Assembly: GCA_015680685.1 (NCBI GenBank)
Contig: MNCI01011090.1
Span: 1,660-53,631, forward strand
Length of the DNA: 51,972 nt
Reading direction: 5' to 3'
DNA from: Gnetum montanum
Lineage: Eukaryota > Streptophyta > Gnetopsida > Gnetales > Gnetaceae
In this document: in pieces, positions 23,551 through 34,194 of the stretch
Position numbering within the stretch: position 1 is the stretch's first letter
How the letters are laid out: each line of letters starts with the position of its first letter
Position numbers and translations under genes: made by a program
Notes under the pieces: model-generated
Database searches by the model: none
Told to the model about the DNA's origin: nothing
The model's input: only the letters and a program-made list of their open reading frames with translations

Positions 23551-24254
23551 ATGGAGGATTATGCGGTCTTCTATAATGAAGTCAAGTTTGAATGGAAATT
23601 AGAAGATATGATTTTTAAAATTTCAAACTTTAGGTCATGGAAAAGAAAGAATGATCAAGAGTTTATAGAAGCCAAATAGCCTTGGCATCGGTACTTAAAA
23701 TGAAGTCATTAGAAAGGTTCGTACATGTGGTCAAAACACATTTGATTGACAACCCAACATGCTCAAATGTCAAACTTTGTTAAGTATTCTAGTTGAATAA
23801 CCAGATTGACGAATTTTTGAAGTACAAGCCATTTTTAACTAATGCTAGTCTTAAATCTATTTCATTCATCATTTGTGTAGACTTCAATGTTAAAGCTAGA
23901 AGTGGTATTCATCCAATTTTAAAATATAAAAGTGTGAACGAGCCTTTAAAAAAAGAATCTAATTTAAAGAAGATGTTCCCATCAATTCATCATATGATTC
24001 CATTGGTCAATGCATACTTCATTGATTTTGAATTTTCAATAGATAAATTAAATCTCAGAATTCAAGAATACATGATACTAATGGCTAATGTTCAACAACA
24101 ACCATTGATCACTAATTATGCTACCATGATTTCTAAACATGGGCTAATATGTTTTTGCAAGGATGAAAAATATGTTTTTACTTTTAATTTGAAAGTTCCT
24201 TATGAGATTATTACAAAGAATGGTTTTATTCATTATAAGTTGAATAAGTCTTGA
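23551..24254 (+). CDS. unrecognised ORF remnant, 153-codon intact block
   Basis: An open frame of 153 codons runs from 23793 to 24254. It is preceded in another frame, from the ATG at 23551, by a protein-like stretch (MEDYAVFYNEVKFEWKLED) with stops, so the two may be halves of one frameshifted gene. The intact block is lysine, isoleucine and phenylalanine-rich (LKSISFIICVDFNVKARSG, KYVFTFNLKVPYEII) without zinc-finger, coiled-coil or membrane segments. I do not recognise the family. It lies between the tail of element B and the LTR of element F, so a Gag or other retroelement protein is possible, but there is no direct sign of it. Confidence 0.35.
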
Positions 24255-24298
24255 AAAATATAATTATCATCACAATTTTGGAGGAGGAAAATAAAAAA

Positions 24299-24303
24299 TA
24301 TTT
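24299..24303. repeat. target site duplication of element F, left copy
   Basis: TATTT before the TG at 24304 is matched exactly by TATTT at 51489-51493 after the CA that ends the right LTR. Confidence 0.75.
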
Positions 24304-25223
24304 TGGAGTAGGGTTACTCTATTTGTTCTAATCCTCTAAAAAACTACTGAATTTAGATCTTATGTAGATAATTTAATTTACTAAAAAATAAGAGAAACTA
24401 GTTATCTTAAACTAATGCAAATAGGCTTACAACTTAGTGATTCCATAACCCACAACAACAAACTCACACACTTAATGACATTGTAAAGCATGAGGCTCTA
24501 CAACCACATAGTGATTGTTCTAAATGCAAGACATACTTGAATGAGATCTCTATTATAAACATAGGAATAAGATACAACACACACTAAGAGTTTTAATAGC
24601 CAAACACATGATTAACTATAGCAATTCATACAAACTCATGCAATCTGTCACAACCACCTCTCATGTGCTCAACTCATATCATGTTACAAAACATGAAACA
24701 CACACATCCATTAAAAATTTAAGATAAGAACCCTAGGAATATTTTCCCATGTTGAACTTGAAGATGCCTAATTATTTTCATCTTTTTCTCATTATTTTTA
24801 GTTATTTCCAAAATTGGAGTTGTAAACTCAGAACTTTCCCAACCATATAGAATGTCTCCAGGCTTAGAGAGATTCCTTTCTATAAATTCTAACATTTAGG
24901 AGAGATGTCTCTAGTGAAGGTGGGACATCTCCTTCTAGGTAAAGATGTCTTGCCAAAAGCATCTTGTCTTTGAAAGAGATGTCTCTTAGAAAGACGAGAC
25001 ATCCCCAAGAAAAATAAGTCATTTCCTTCTCAAATGAAATGTCTTCTCTACAAGTGGGATGTCTCCTATCAAAGCCCAACACTCAGCCATGACATCTCTT
25101 AGACCACCAAGGTTTCTTTCCAATATCCAAAACTTGCAACTAACCATCTATAGGAATGAAAAGAGGCTTGAAGGAGGTGTCCCTAAACTAGCTCTCTTGT
25201 CCTTTAAAAAGTAAATTTTGGTG
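24304..25223 (-). repeat. 3' LTR of element F (left)
   Basis: It aligns with 50591-51488, strongly over the TTAGTGATT..GATTGTTCT region and the palindrome-rich part. 24850-25100 is packed with GATGTCTC/GAGACATC words: TGTCTC or GAGACA at 24853, 24906, 24980, 24996 and 25060. The inner end is uncertain by some tens of bases. The 72-codon minus ORF here is an LTR artefact. Confidence 0.8.
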
Positions 25224-25299
25224 AACAATGGAGTAGGGGTAGAAGTGATTAGCCACTCATCAAGTTTGATCTCATGAATTCATATAACATCATAATGGG

Positions 25300-26560
25300 T
25301 TAACCTTTCCAATCAATCATGTACTCATGCCTCTTTACTAGAAAAGTGCTAGAAGCTTCTCTCATCTTGAATATGATTTCCCTCCTCTCTATGGAAGGCT
25401 TGGCCTTGTTAAGAGCCTCCTTTAACTCATTGATGTTGTCCCTTATGATTTCATCATCTACTAAGTCATGGTAATGTATAAGATCTATAACATTAAATGC
25501 AAAATACATACTGACATTATTTGGTAAGTTAATTTTAGAAGCATTATCATTAGTTTTGACCTTTATTTTAAAAAGGCACATCTTCTTAGCTTTCAACTTT
25601 GAGAAGTTGATCTCTATTAACCTCTTCTTTAATTGCCTCAAAAATAGATCACCAATAGAAAAGTTTTCCTTACACTTATCCTTATTCCTCTTGGAGACTC
25701 TCTCTTTTGTCTTCTTCTTAAGATCTGCCTTCACTTATGCATGAAGTTTTGTCATCTCTTGTAGAAAATTAGCACTTAAAGCTCCTTAGATTGTCCACCA
25801 TCTTTGAACAAAAACCATAATTCACCTTCAATGGGATTTTTATCAATGAAAACATGAAAAACATTATTGTAAGAATATTCAACATAACACAACAAATGCT
25901 GCCACGGATTAAGCTATCCATCACATAAACATATTAAAGTATTTAGCAAGATTTATTCACCACTTTGGTTTGGCTGGTAGATTATGGATGATATGTACTA
26001 GAAAAATTAAACTTTGTTCTTAAAATTTTTCAAATAGATCTTTAAAAATGACTAGTAAACATGGAATCTCTATCACTAAAAATATTCAAAGGAATCCTAT
26101 TTACCTTTATAACATTCTAGAAAACAAAATCTATAACATGAGAGGTATCACTCATATTTTTTATGCAAAATGGAATGCACCATCTTAGAGAACCAATCCA
26201 CCACAATAAAAATAGCATCTTTCTCACTTTTGATCTATGAAATCTCACTCAAATTCTACTGACACACTTTTCCATGGATCCTTGGGAATTGACAAAGGCA
26301 TATAATGTCCATTCATTATCTTACCTTCTTTAAATTTCCAACCTCATAAACACTCATTCATAAATTTGGAGACTTTAGATGTTATTACAGGACAAAAATA
26401 GTACCTACTCATAAGATTCAATGTTTTATCCCTACCCATATGACATTCGATGCTACCACAATGCTTTTAAACTAAAATCATCTTTTACAAATCACAACTA
26501 GAAACACATACCTTTCCATTTTTGAATAATAGTTCATATTAAATATGATAGTCCCTCTAG
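25300..26560 (-). pseudogene. integrase with chromodomain remnant of element F
   Basis: Read right to left, 26560-25740 with stops gives NGHYMPLSIPKDPWKSVSVEF, SDTSHVIDFVF, NIFSDRDSMFTSHF (second aspartate) and KFNFSSTYHP. The open block 25734-25300 (144 codons) begins after LHA with VSKRNKDKCKENFSIGDLFL. It holds the GPF/Y-like KLKAKKMCLFKIKVKTNDNA and LPNNVSMYFAFNVIDL, and ends in HEYMIDWKG, the aromatic core strand of a retroelement chromodomain (usual EYLVKWKG). The chromodomain stops right after WKG, so its C-terminal helix is missing. In chromoviruses this domain guides insertion toward particular chromatin. Confidence 0.85.
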
Positions 26561-27503
26561 TATTCTATTCATTTTAATAATGATTCATTGAGGCTTTTCA
26601 AAACTTATCTAAAATAATAGTTATCTTCATAAAAATTATCAAAACCACCCATACCTTACATATGAGGTATGCTCAAATTCACCACATGCATCCTAGAAAA
26701 TGCATCAACCAGCACATTGGCTTTTTTACTTTTGAATGTGTGCAAAAAATTGAACTCCTATAATTATGCAACCCACTTCATATGTTTAGTACTCAACTTC
26801 TTTTAGAAATTGAGAAATTATAGTGTCTTATAATCGTTCATGAAAGTGAACTCCTTAAATAATAAGTAATGCCTCCAATTCTTGATTGCTTAAACAATAG
26901 CATACAACTCCTTCTTATATATGCTATATTTCTTCCTTGAATTAATCAACTTGTCTAGAAAGAAATCAATAGTTCTACCTTCATGTGAAAGCAGCCCTCC
27001 AATGGCAAGTTCACTTACATCCACCTTCACATGAAAAAGCTTTTGGAAATTTGGTGCTACAAGAATTGGTTTATTGGTGATTTTTTCCTTTAACAAGTCA
27101 AAGCACCTTTGGATTTCATGACCCCTCCTAAAATATTTATTCTTCTTTATCATAGCAAACATAGGCCAAGAAATACCACTAAAAATTTAATGAATCTTCT
27201 ATAAAAACTTGGTAAATGAAGAAATGATCTTACTTCCCAAACATTTTTAGGAGTTATTCAATCTCTAATAGCCCTTACCTTGGCTTTCATCTAAATTTGA
27301 TTTTTAGAAATTACATATTCCAAATATGTGATCCCCCTCTTAAAGAAACAACTCTTCTTTACATTAATTACTAAATGTGCCTCCTACAAATTAAGATGTA
27401 TTCTTCTTAAGTGATCCAAGTTCTCCTCATCATTAAATCTATACACCAAAATATAATTGAAGAAGATAATATAATACTTACCAACCAAATCCTTGGGAGC
27501 ATC
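26561..27503 (-). pseudogene. pol: RT (3' half) and RNase H of element F
   Basis: The segment 27503-27180 reads DLVGKYYIIFFNYILVY, where the FFDDILVY catalytic motif has lost its first aspartate (N-Y). HLVINVKKSCFF, VISKNQI and FLHLPSFYRRFIKF follow, typical of the palm and thumb. The RNase H block is open at 27162-26890: FDLLKEKITNKPILVAPNF, FHVKVDVSELAIGGLLSH and YSIYKKELYAIV, which is nearly canonical. RT motifs upstream of the YxDD region are absent. They would lie right where C joins, so they were probably removed with the end of C's LTR. Confidence 0.85.
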
Positions 27504-28062
27504 TGATTTATAACATTTTATCTTTTATGGTTTAAGTTTCCTAAGAACAAGAATAAATTAAGTAAATGGTTAATTAATATAATAACTAGCTAATATTTAA
27601 CTAATCCTAACATAAGCATATGTTCTCACTTTCTGTACACATCTTGAACATGTTATAGCACTACTAGGTTACCAAACATTAGGTGCTACTAGGATTATGA
27701 AGCATTAAACATATGCTCAAAGTGGTGATAATTTTGTTTGCTATTTAATCAACATTAATTAATTACTTAGAAACATTAAAGTAAAATTCATGAATATTAA
27801 ATGCATTAGGAAGACATTAATCTATTCCACATGCTACATGAAAAATGATTTGTGCACTTCTTTAACTCATACTACAAGTACTTAGAAAATATTCTAACTT
27901 TTAGAGGGAAAAACTGCAAGAGCTTCACTACAACTAAGGAAATATTTCCATAAATGTATAGGGTAGGTGCACATTTATAGGCAAAAATAGGGTGCCATGT
28001 CAATATGTACTCATTAACATGGCAAACCCTATGTCAATGTAGCCTAACAACATGATTTATCA
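27503..28062 (-). repeat. 3' LTR of element C (left), outer end truncated
   Basis: From about 27525 it aligns with 39565-40174 (TTAATTAATMTAATAACTAG, CACATTTATAGGCAAAAATAGGGTGCCA). The U3 end is TGATAAATC on the minus strand, ending at 28062. A minus-strand TATAAATG lies near 27975. The outermost part matching 39481-39560 is missing. Confidence 0.82.
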
Positions 28063-28076
28063 TACCTCCACAACTG
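28063..28076 (-). promoter_or_regulatory. polypurine tract of element C
   Basis: On the minus strand AGTTGTGGAGGTA abuts TGATAAA of the LTR. Element E has the closely similar GTCGTGGGGGTA at the same place. Confidence 0.6.
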
Positions 28077-28329
28077 AAGAAAAACTTGTCCTTGAATGAA
28101 CAAAGGAGGAACAAGTTCTTTACAAAATCTTGGAAAGGTATGGGATTATTAACAAACTATAAACACAAAAAAAAAAAAANAAAATTGAGTGCACAAGTGT
28201 ACAAATTTAGAATCCTTACAAAAATTTAGTGTTCAGAACAACATAATTGAACACGATGAAAAAAATGGCAACACAACTCATCTGATAGCTTGAAGATTAG
28301 GATGAAAATTAGATGATCCTAGGCAATGG

Positions 28330-31150
28330 AGGCTCTTGAGGCTCCTAAGGACCTTCTCCTAGTTTGGGCACAAGTGGTTGTTAAGGTGATAATTATGTTT
28401 GGCATGCTATAGCTGCAACTTTTAGCAAATTGTACAAGGTGTCCAACAATGCCTTCATCATTCATGGTTCATGTTGCTTTAACAATGTGGGCTAGAATGG
28501 GAATATCCAATGGACAAGGCATTGTATGGAATAGCTCCTTTATGTTGATAAACTAGGCAACGAACTATTTGCATTTGATGTTGAATGCCTGGAGTGCATT
28601 CTATATCTCCTGGTAGTCATTTAATCTCTTGGATAAGTTCTTAGCAATTGATTTTTGATCTATGAATCACTCCCTAAGAACGTTGAGTTCAACATTTTCA
28701 ACCTCAAGCTTTTGCTTACTCTCTTTGTGATTTTTGAATTTGATCGCATACAATGAGTACAAGTTGGCCACCTACTTCTCCAACTCTGACCACGATCTTT
28801 TGGTAGTCAGCACCACCAGGTTTGCATATTGGCATTTTGTGAGCTCCATATACTTAGTCATTTCCTTGATCTATAACTCCTTTATGCAAATATCACCTTT
28901 ATTGTATTCATTCATCCTATCAAAGATAGGCTACCAAACATTGCCTCCTTGCTAGAGCTACTAAAGGGCCTCATTGACTTTTTTCTTTGCCAATTGAATG
29001 TGCTTCTCATTAATTTCTTTCTGCAATCCTATTTGATCCCTATAATGATTTTTCATCCCTTTGAACTTAAGGGCCTTATTTTTCAAAGTGGTAATTTCTA
29101 TTGCAGACTTCTGGCATAAGGCATAGACTTCCTTCATTGAGAGGTTTCTATTCTATGTTGCCAACCTCCTTAGTCAATGTTGACCTTGGTAAGCTACTCC
29201 TACTATTGATGGATGAATTTAGACATTTATTGTTTTTATGCATAAACATTTCACAAGTAATGAATTTTTATAGGTAGGGCCTCATTCTTGTGGTGAGTCT
29301 GGACCACGTTCTTTTGGAGGTTGTATGTTGTGGCATTGGCTAGGGACTAGTTGAGGACTTCCAACTCCTTAGCATTCTCAACCTCTTTGGATTTTGCATG
29401 AAGTTGTTAAAAAGATTCATCTCACATTATTACTTGGTTGAGAAGCATGGGATCAGTGAGGTAGGCTCTTAATTCAGCAACATCTACATCCAAGCATGGG
29501 ATCGATGATGATGCATTTGCCTCTTGCCTTGAGTGGCTTTAACTTGATAGTAGCAATGGTATCCAAAAGGTCAAAGACATTCAAAATTGGTTACTTGATT
29601 ACCATTAGTCTATCTAGAAACTCCTCATGTTGGGCTGCGCTTAATATTTTGTTAACAATGGTTGCAGACATATGCACATCTCAATTTGTAGAAATGTTTA
29701 GTATAGATGCCACATGCACATTGAGTGCTTAAGCCACTCTATTAGCAACCACTTCAAATACCATCTCCTACCCTTGGTGCTACATCACTAGGATAGTTGC
29801 CCCATAAACCTCCTCCAAATGTTTAGAAAAGGTAGCAGCATTTTCAAAGATGTTTGAAAATTACTGTTATTGCATGGACATTGTTACCTCTTAGGTGCTT
29901 GGATTTTCCATTGCAGGCACCTGCATGCATTGTGTAGACAAAATTGATTCTCCATGCTCCATATGGCTTATTGTTTGGGCCACTTCATTGAGGTGACTCA
30001 TGGTTGCTTAGTACATAGAGAGATCACCACCACTCATTCTTGCTTGTTGGTGCTACTCTTGTAAAAGCTTCTCACAAAGTTCATGCATGCGTTTGATGGT
30101 AGCGAGGAACTTTAGCATTATCTCATGGTTGGATGTTGCAAGTGCTGTTTACTACTCCTCTTTCTGGACCACCTTTGTAGGCACTTTGTCCTTCATCATT
30201 TCCACCCAAGAAGTGGTTGGAGCACTCTGGACCACATCATTAGTGTAGTGGGCTATGCCTCTTCTTTTGCATATTTTTCTAATGAGGCACTAAAAGGGGA
30301 ATGTCTTCCTTCAATGTTCCTTTTCCTTGAAGCACTTCTCTATCTTAAGATAGATTAATTGTGGAAGGTTGAGTGGGAATCTTACACTTAGAGCAACATG
30401 CACATGGGCAGAGAAGGTTGTGGCCTTGCTAAGCCTCACCGTTGGGTTAACATGAAAGGGCACAATTTTGAAATATGCACGTTCTATCATGGTAAGCACA
30501 TCAAACTCCTTGAGATCCACTCCATAGCATGGCTATGTCCATTATTTCTTGATGATTAGATCTACCTATGTTAGAATTTTTGCAAGAGTGGTCCTTTTTT
30601 TAGGTAACCCAAGGGTCTCAGAGATAAATTTTAATAAGTAGAACATAGATATGTCCTTGATTTTTACCATGGAATTAGCTTGTTGATTGTTCCAAAAAAG
30701 GTATGTCTCTCCCATGTAGCACTTCCCATTAGAAGTGATGATAGGCCACATGAGAGAGTTCTACAATTAAGCTTTGACTTATGGAGGAGCGAACTCCAAG
30801 AAGGGTCAAAAGTTTAGCTCTTAAAGCATAGATTTCTGAACCTCCTTGGATATAATTTGCTTGAGGCAGGCCTCCATTAAGGTGACCTTAAGATTTGATC
30901 TTAGCTCTAGTGCCTCATCTCAATGGAAGTATTCTATCATAGCCCCTTCATGAATATTTTTGATAGATTCCACTTAGGGCTTCTTCCAAAGAGGTCTCGT
31001 TGCATGGGTTTCTACTACTTGCTCTTAGGGCTATTCTTAGCCCCTTCCAATTCTTGGCCATTTGTCCCTTTGTTAGAACTATGCTTCCTCATATGGGTGC
31101 TTTCCTTTTGGTGTCATCTATGATCACAATAGAACCAAGGATTAGCATGT
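28330..31150 (-). pseudogene. accessory coiled-coil ORF of element C (env position)
   Basis: The minus-strand translation with scattered stops runs from about 31150 to 28330. The N-terminal part reads MEACLKQIISKEVQKSML, ELNF, EFAPP, YLFWNN, MFYLLKFISETLGL, then the open block 30520-30311 with MIERAYFKIVPFHVNPTV and LNLPQLIYLKIEKCF. Each landmark has a counterpart in element E's ORF (ELNFKSFAEFTP, MEERVYFKIGTYHLFPT, ANLPHLYLTEILRQF), so the two are homologous. The C-terminal part is helical and coiled-coil-like (LATIKRMHELCEKLLQE, FENAATFSKHLEEV). It lies after integrase, where Athila elements carry their env-like ORF. The N-terminal pattern recalls 'putative plant transposon protein' domains; this is a tentative resemblance. 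Function is unknown. Confidence 0.7.
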
Positions 31151-31159
31151 GATGTCTAA

Positions 31160-33164
31160 CTTATAACCATTTGGTACCTTATCTCATTGGGTAGTTACAC
31201 TTTGGCTAAGTTATGATAATGGCAGATTGATTATTTTAATATTATTTAATTAAGAAGATCATTAGAGTTTTTTGGAAGGGTTTAACTATCACAAATTAAT
31301 CATTTTAATGTTAGCTTATTAGTTAAAGCTTTGTGAGAGTTAGGAAAATTTTCTATCAAAAACCTAAGATTTGTGGCCCCCACAACAAAGGGCTTACCTT
31401 CAGTAGCTACATGACTAAAGAATGATCGTAATCAAACAAATGGTTTAAAAGTTATGGATTCTAAAAAATTCAAAATATCCCCCATCATTTTTGAGAAAAT
31501 GGGAAAAAAATGCTGTGTGGTTACCTATTTATATGGTTTTTATACTGCATTGATGAAATCACATCCATGCAGTGGGCTCCATAGATGGGATCCCATTGAT
31601 AGAGCCTATAACCAAAATATTTATCTTTAAAAATAATGATGAAATGAAGGAGTTTAAACATGAAATTAATGATGTTGGAGATCCAGAAATGTCATGAACA
31701 TGATGAAATAGAGAAGGAGGGCTAGATTATGCATAAAATTGGAGTTTTTAAGTTTGGAGAATGAATGTTGTTGAAGAAATGCCATTAAGGAGCACATAGT
31801 TAGATGCAACTGATGGGAAATGTGGAAGGAATTGAATGCACAAATGCTTAAGGATAAAGAACTTACATAGTCCAAATAAGAGAAGTGCAATTGAGTCCTT
31901 CCCATAGCAAGCTCATGCCCTTTTTACCCTTGCATATCCTTAAACCAAGGAATCTATGGAACCCACCATTGATTAATGGTTATGAAATGTTAAGGATTGA
32001 ATCTTGGAAGACTCTACCCAAGAATTTCAACACATCAAAATGAGACATTAAACAAAACATGAAATTGGAAATGAGGTGAAAAATGGATAACATTAGTTGA
32101 TTATGAGGAAATTGGATTGCATTTCTACATTTTTGTCACATGAAGTTCCTTGTGGATTTTATGTTTAGGATAACCTGATAATATCCATCCTTAGTTGAGA
32201 TAAAAACCACCCACTTCCAATGACTTCACATTAATACTCTGAGATAAGTCCACTTTCTCAAGACACAAAAATTCTTCCACATATCAATCACCATTCCTAA
32301 AAGAGAAGAAAAGAGAAGCAGGAAGTAAGAAAGGGCCTTAGTTAGAGGGGATCTTCAGGCATGGGTAATATGTATTTCTAGTTCCATAACCAGTGCTTCT
32401 AGCTCGTTATTGAGTCTAAGGGGTATGCTTTGAATTTATATCATTTTTTAATTTCTTTTAATTTTTAATTTCAAATTTTTATGATTTTTGGATGGGAACC
32501 ACACCATGTAAAGACTTTAGCTTTCTGTAATTGATCAATAGCAAAAAAATAAGAAATCCATGAAAACACTCATGCACTCAAGAGTTTAGGTCATCATAGA
32601 AAGCATAAAATTTCCTTGAAATCACACCTTTTTCTATCCATTTAATCCTTCCAAAATTTTGAAACTACCTAGGTTACAAGTTCATTAAAGTTATTATTAA
32701 GGAAAATACCCCATATTTCCAAAATTAGGAACACCATGGAGTTTTATGGATGGGTGGATGATGTGGAATCACTACCTATTCCATGAAAAAGAAACCATGT
32801 CTTAGTTATTAATCATTAAAATTTAAAGATAAAAGCTAGACATTAGTAATTAAAAACATGAAGTACAACCCACCATGAATAGGAGCTACAACATCATTGT
32901 GTCCTATTTGCAATAAAGAAAAACATTAGAAAAATACAAATCAAAATAAAGTAAAATATAAAATAAATAAAAAAATATTCAAAAAAATAAAACATACTAA
33001 AGATAGTATAAAACAAAAAGGGTAAAAGAAGTGTAAAACAAAAAATGTCTCAAAACTAAGGAACTATTTTGATTGATCAGTATGGATGGACATCTCCCCC
33101 ATGACTGAGTTGGAAGAAGGAGATCTAAAATATGGAGTGTGCTTATCCATTCAAGGAGGTGTTG
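31160..33164 (-). other. integrase to accessory-ORF interval of element C
   Basis: AT-rich and noncoding. It contains an internal TATA promoter at about 31520-31600, a TTGTGGGGGCC word near 31370-31385, and CATGGGGGAGA near 33095-33110, all on the minus strand. The ORF frames in this stretch are short and unmatched. Confidence 0.5.
31526..31600 (-). promoter_or_regulatory. internal U3-like promoter of element C
   Basis: On the minus strand CCATATAAATAGGTAACC carries a TATA box (31533-31526). About 50-60 bases upstream, ATGGGATCCCATC (31597-31584) repeats a palindrome found in this element's own LTR (40139-40152). It points at the accessory ORF, whose coding part begins about 380 bases downstream. 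Element E has the analogous arrangement at 44830-44900. Confidence 0.5.
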
Positions 33165-33719
33165 NNNNNNNNNNNNNNNNNNNNNNNNNNNNNNNNNNNN
33201 NNNNNNNNNNNNNNNNNNNNNNNNNNNNNNNNNNNNNNNNNNNNNNNNNNNNNNNNNNNNNNNNNNNNNNNNNNNNNNNNNNNNNNNNNNNNNNNNNNNN
33301 NNNNNNNNNNNNNNNNNNNNNNNNNNNNNNNNNNNNNNNNNNNNNNNNNNNNNNNNNNNNNNNNNNNNNNNNNNNNNNNNNNNNNNNNNNNNNNNNNNNN
33401 NNNNNNNNNNNNNNNNNNNNNNNNNNNNNNNNNNNNNNNNNNNNNNNNNNNNNNNNNNNNNNNNNNNNNNNNNNNNNNNNNNNNNNNNNNNNNNNNNNNN
33501 NNNNNNNNNNNNNNNNNNNNNNNNNNNNNNNNNNNNNNNNNNNNNNNNNNNNNNNNNNNNNNNNNNNNNNNNNNNNNNNNNNNNNNNNNNNNNNNNNNNN
33601 NNNNNNNNNNNNNNNNNNNNNNNNNNNNNNNNNNNNNNNNNNNNNNNNNNNNNNNNNNNNNNNNNNNNNNNNNNNNNNNNNNNNNNNNNNNNNNNNNNNN
33701 NNNNNNNNNNNNNNNNNNN
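33165..33719. other. assembly gap (N run)
   Basis: 555 undetermined bases. Open frames that run through it on either strand are artefacts of the Ns. Confidence 0.99.
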
Positions 33720-34193
33720 GATGCTCACCAATTCATTTTCTCTTGTGAATGCTACCAACGTGATGGTGGAATGATCACTCAAATGGAGAGACCTTAGTAG
33801 TGGATCCAACCACTAGAACCCTTCGACATTTGGCGCATTAACTTCATGGGTTCCATCACATCAATGTCAAATGGAAAGATTTACATCATAGTCATTATTG
33901 CTTATGTACAAAATGGGCAAAAGTAGTAGCCATCACCAATTGTACATCTTCTATAGTTTCTCTATTTGTATAACAAAATATTATAAATAGTTTTGAGATC
34001 CACGTGCACTAATTTCTGATAATGGTACTCAATTTATAGGTACCACCTTTCAAAAGCTCATGCAATGCTGAGGGGTAGAATATAAATTAAAAACACATTA
34101 CCACCTCCAAGCCAATGGTCAAGTTGAGGTTACAAATAAGAAGATCACTAAGATCTTAACAAGAATAATTAGCAAATAAATGAGAGGATAGAG
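33720..34193 (+). pseudogene. Athila-type integrase fragment, probably inverted by assembly
   Basis: The + strand reads DAHQFIFSCECYQRDGG (CxxC of the zinc finger), FDIWRINFMGSITSMSNGK (first catalytic aspartate replaced by N), IIVIIAYV, then LQANGQVEVTNKKITKIL (third catalytic region, E present). This is the core of an Athila integrase, yet the surrounding element C is on the minus strand and its minus-strand frame reaches TYKGPCRGHYARR just right of 34194. The fragment is bounded by the N run and by a single N. Turning it over would place it exactly after that zinc-finger start, so the orientation is most likely a scaffolding error. Confidence 0.75.
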
Positions 34194-34194
34194 N

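Noticed and set aside
24864-25082. 72-codon minus ORF in the left LTR of F
   Set aside because: It lies wholly in the palindrome array of the LTR, is not open in the other LTR and has repeat-derived composition.
32997-33809. Long open frames on both strands (up to 270 codons)
   Set aside because: They consist mostly of the 555-base N run and have no real sequence support.
33720-34193. A separate plus-strand Athila element nested in C
   Set aside because: Only an integrase piece is on the plus strand, it is bounded by Ns, and it fits exactly into C's missing integrase when reversed.
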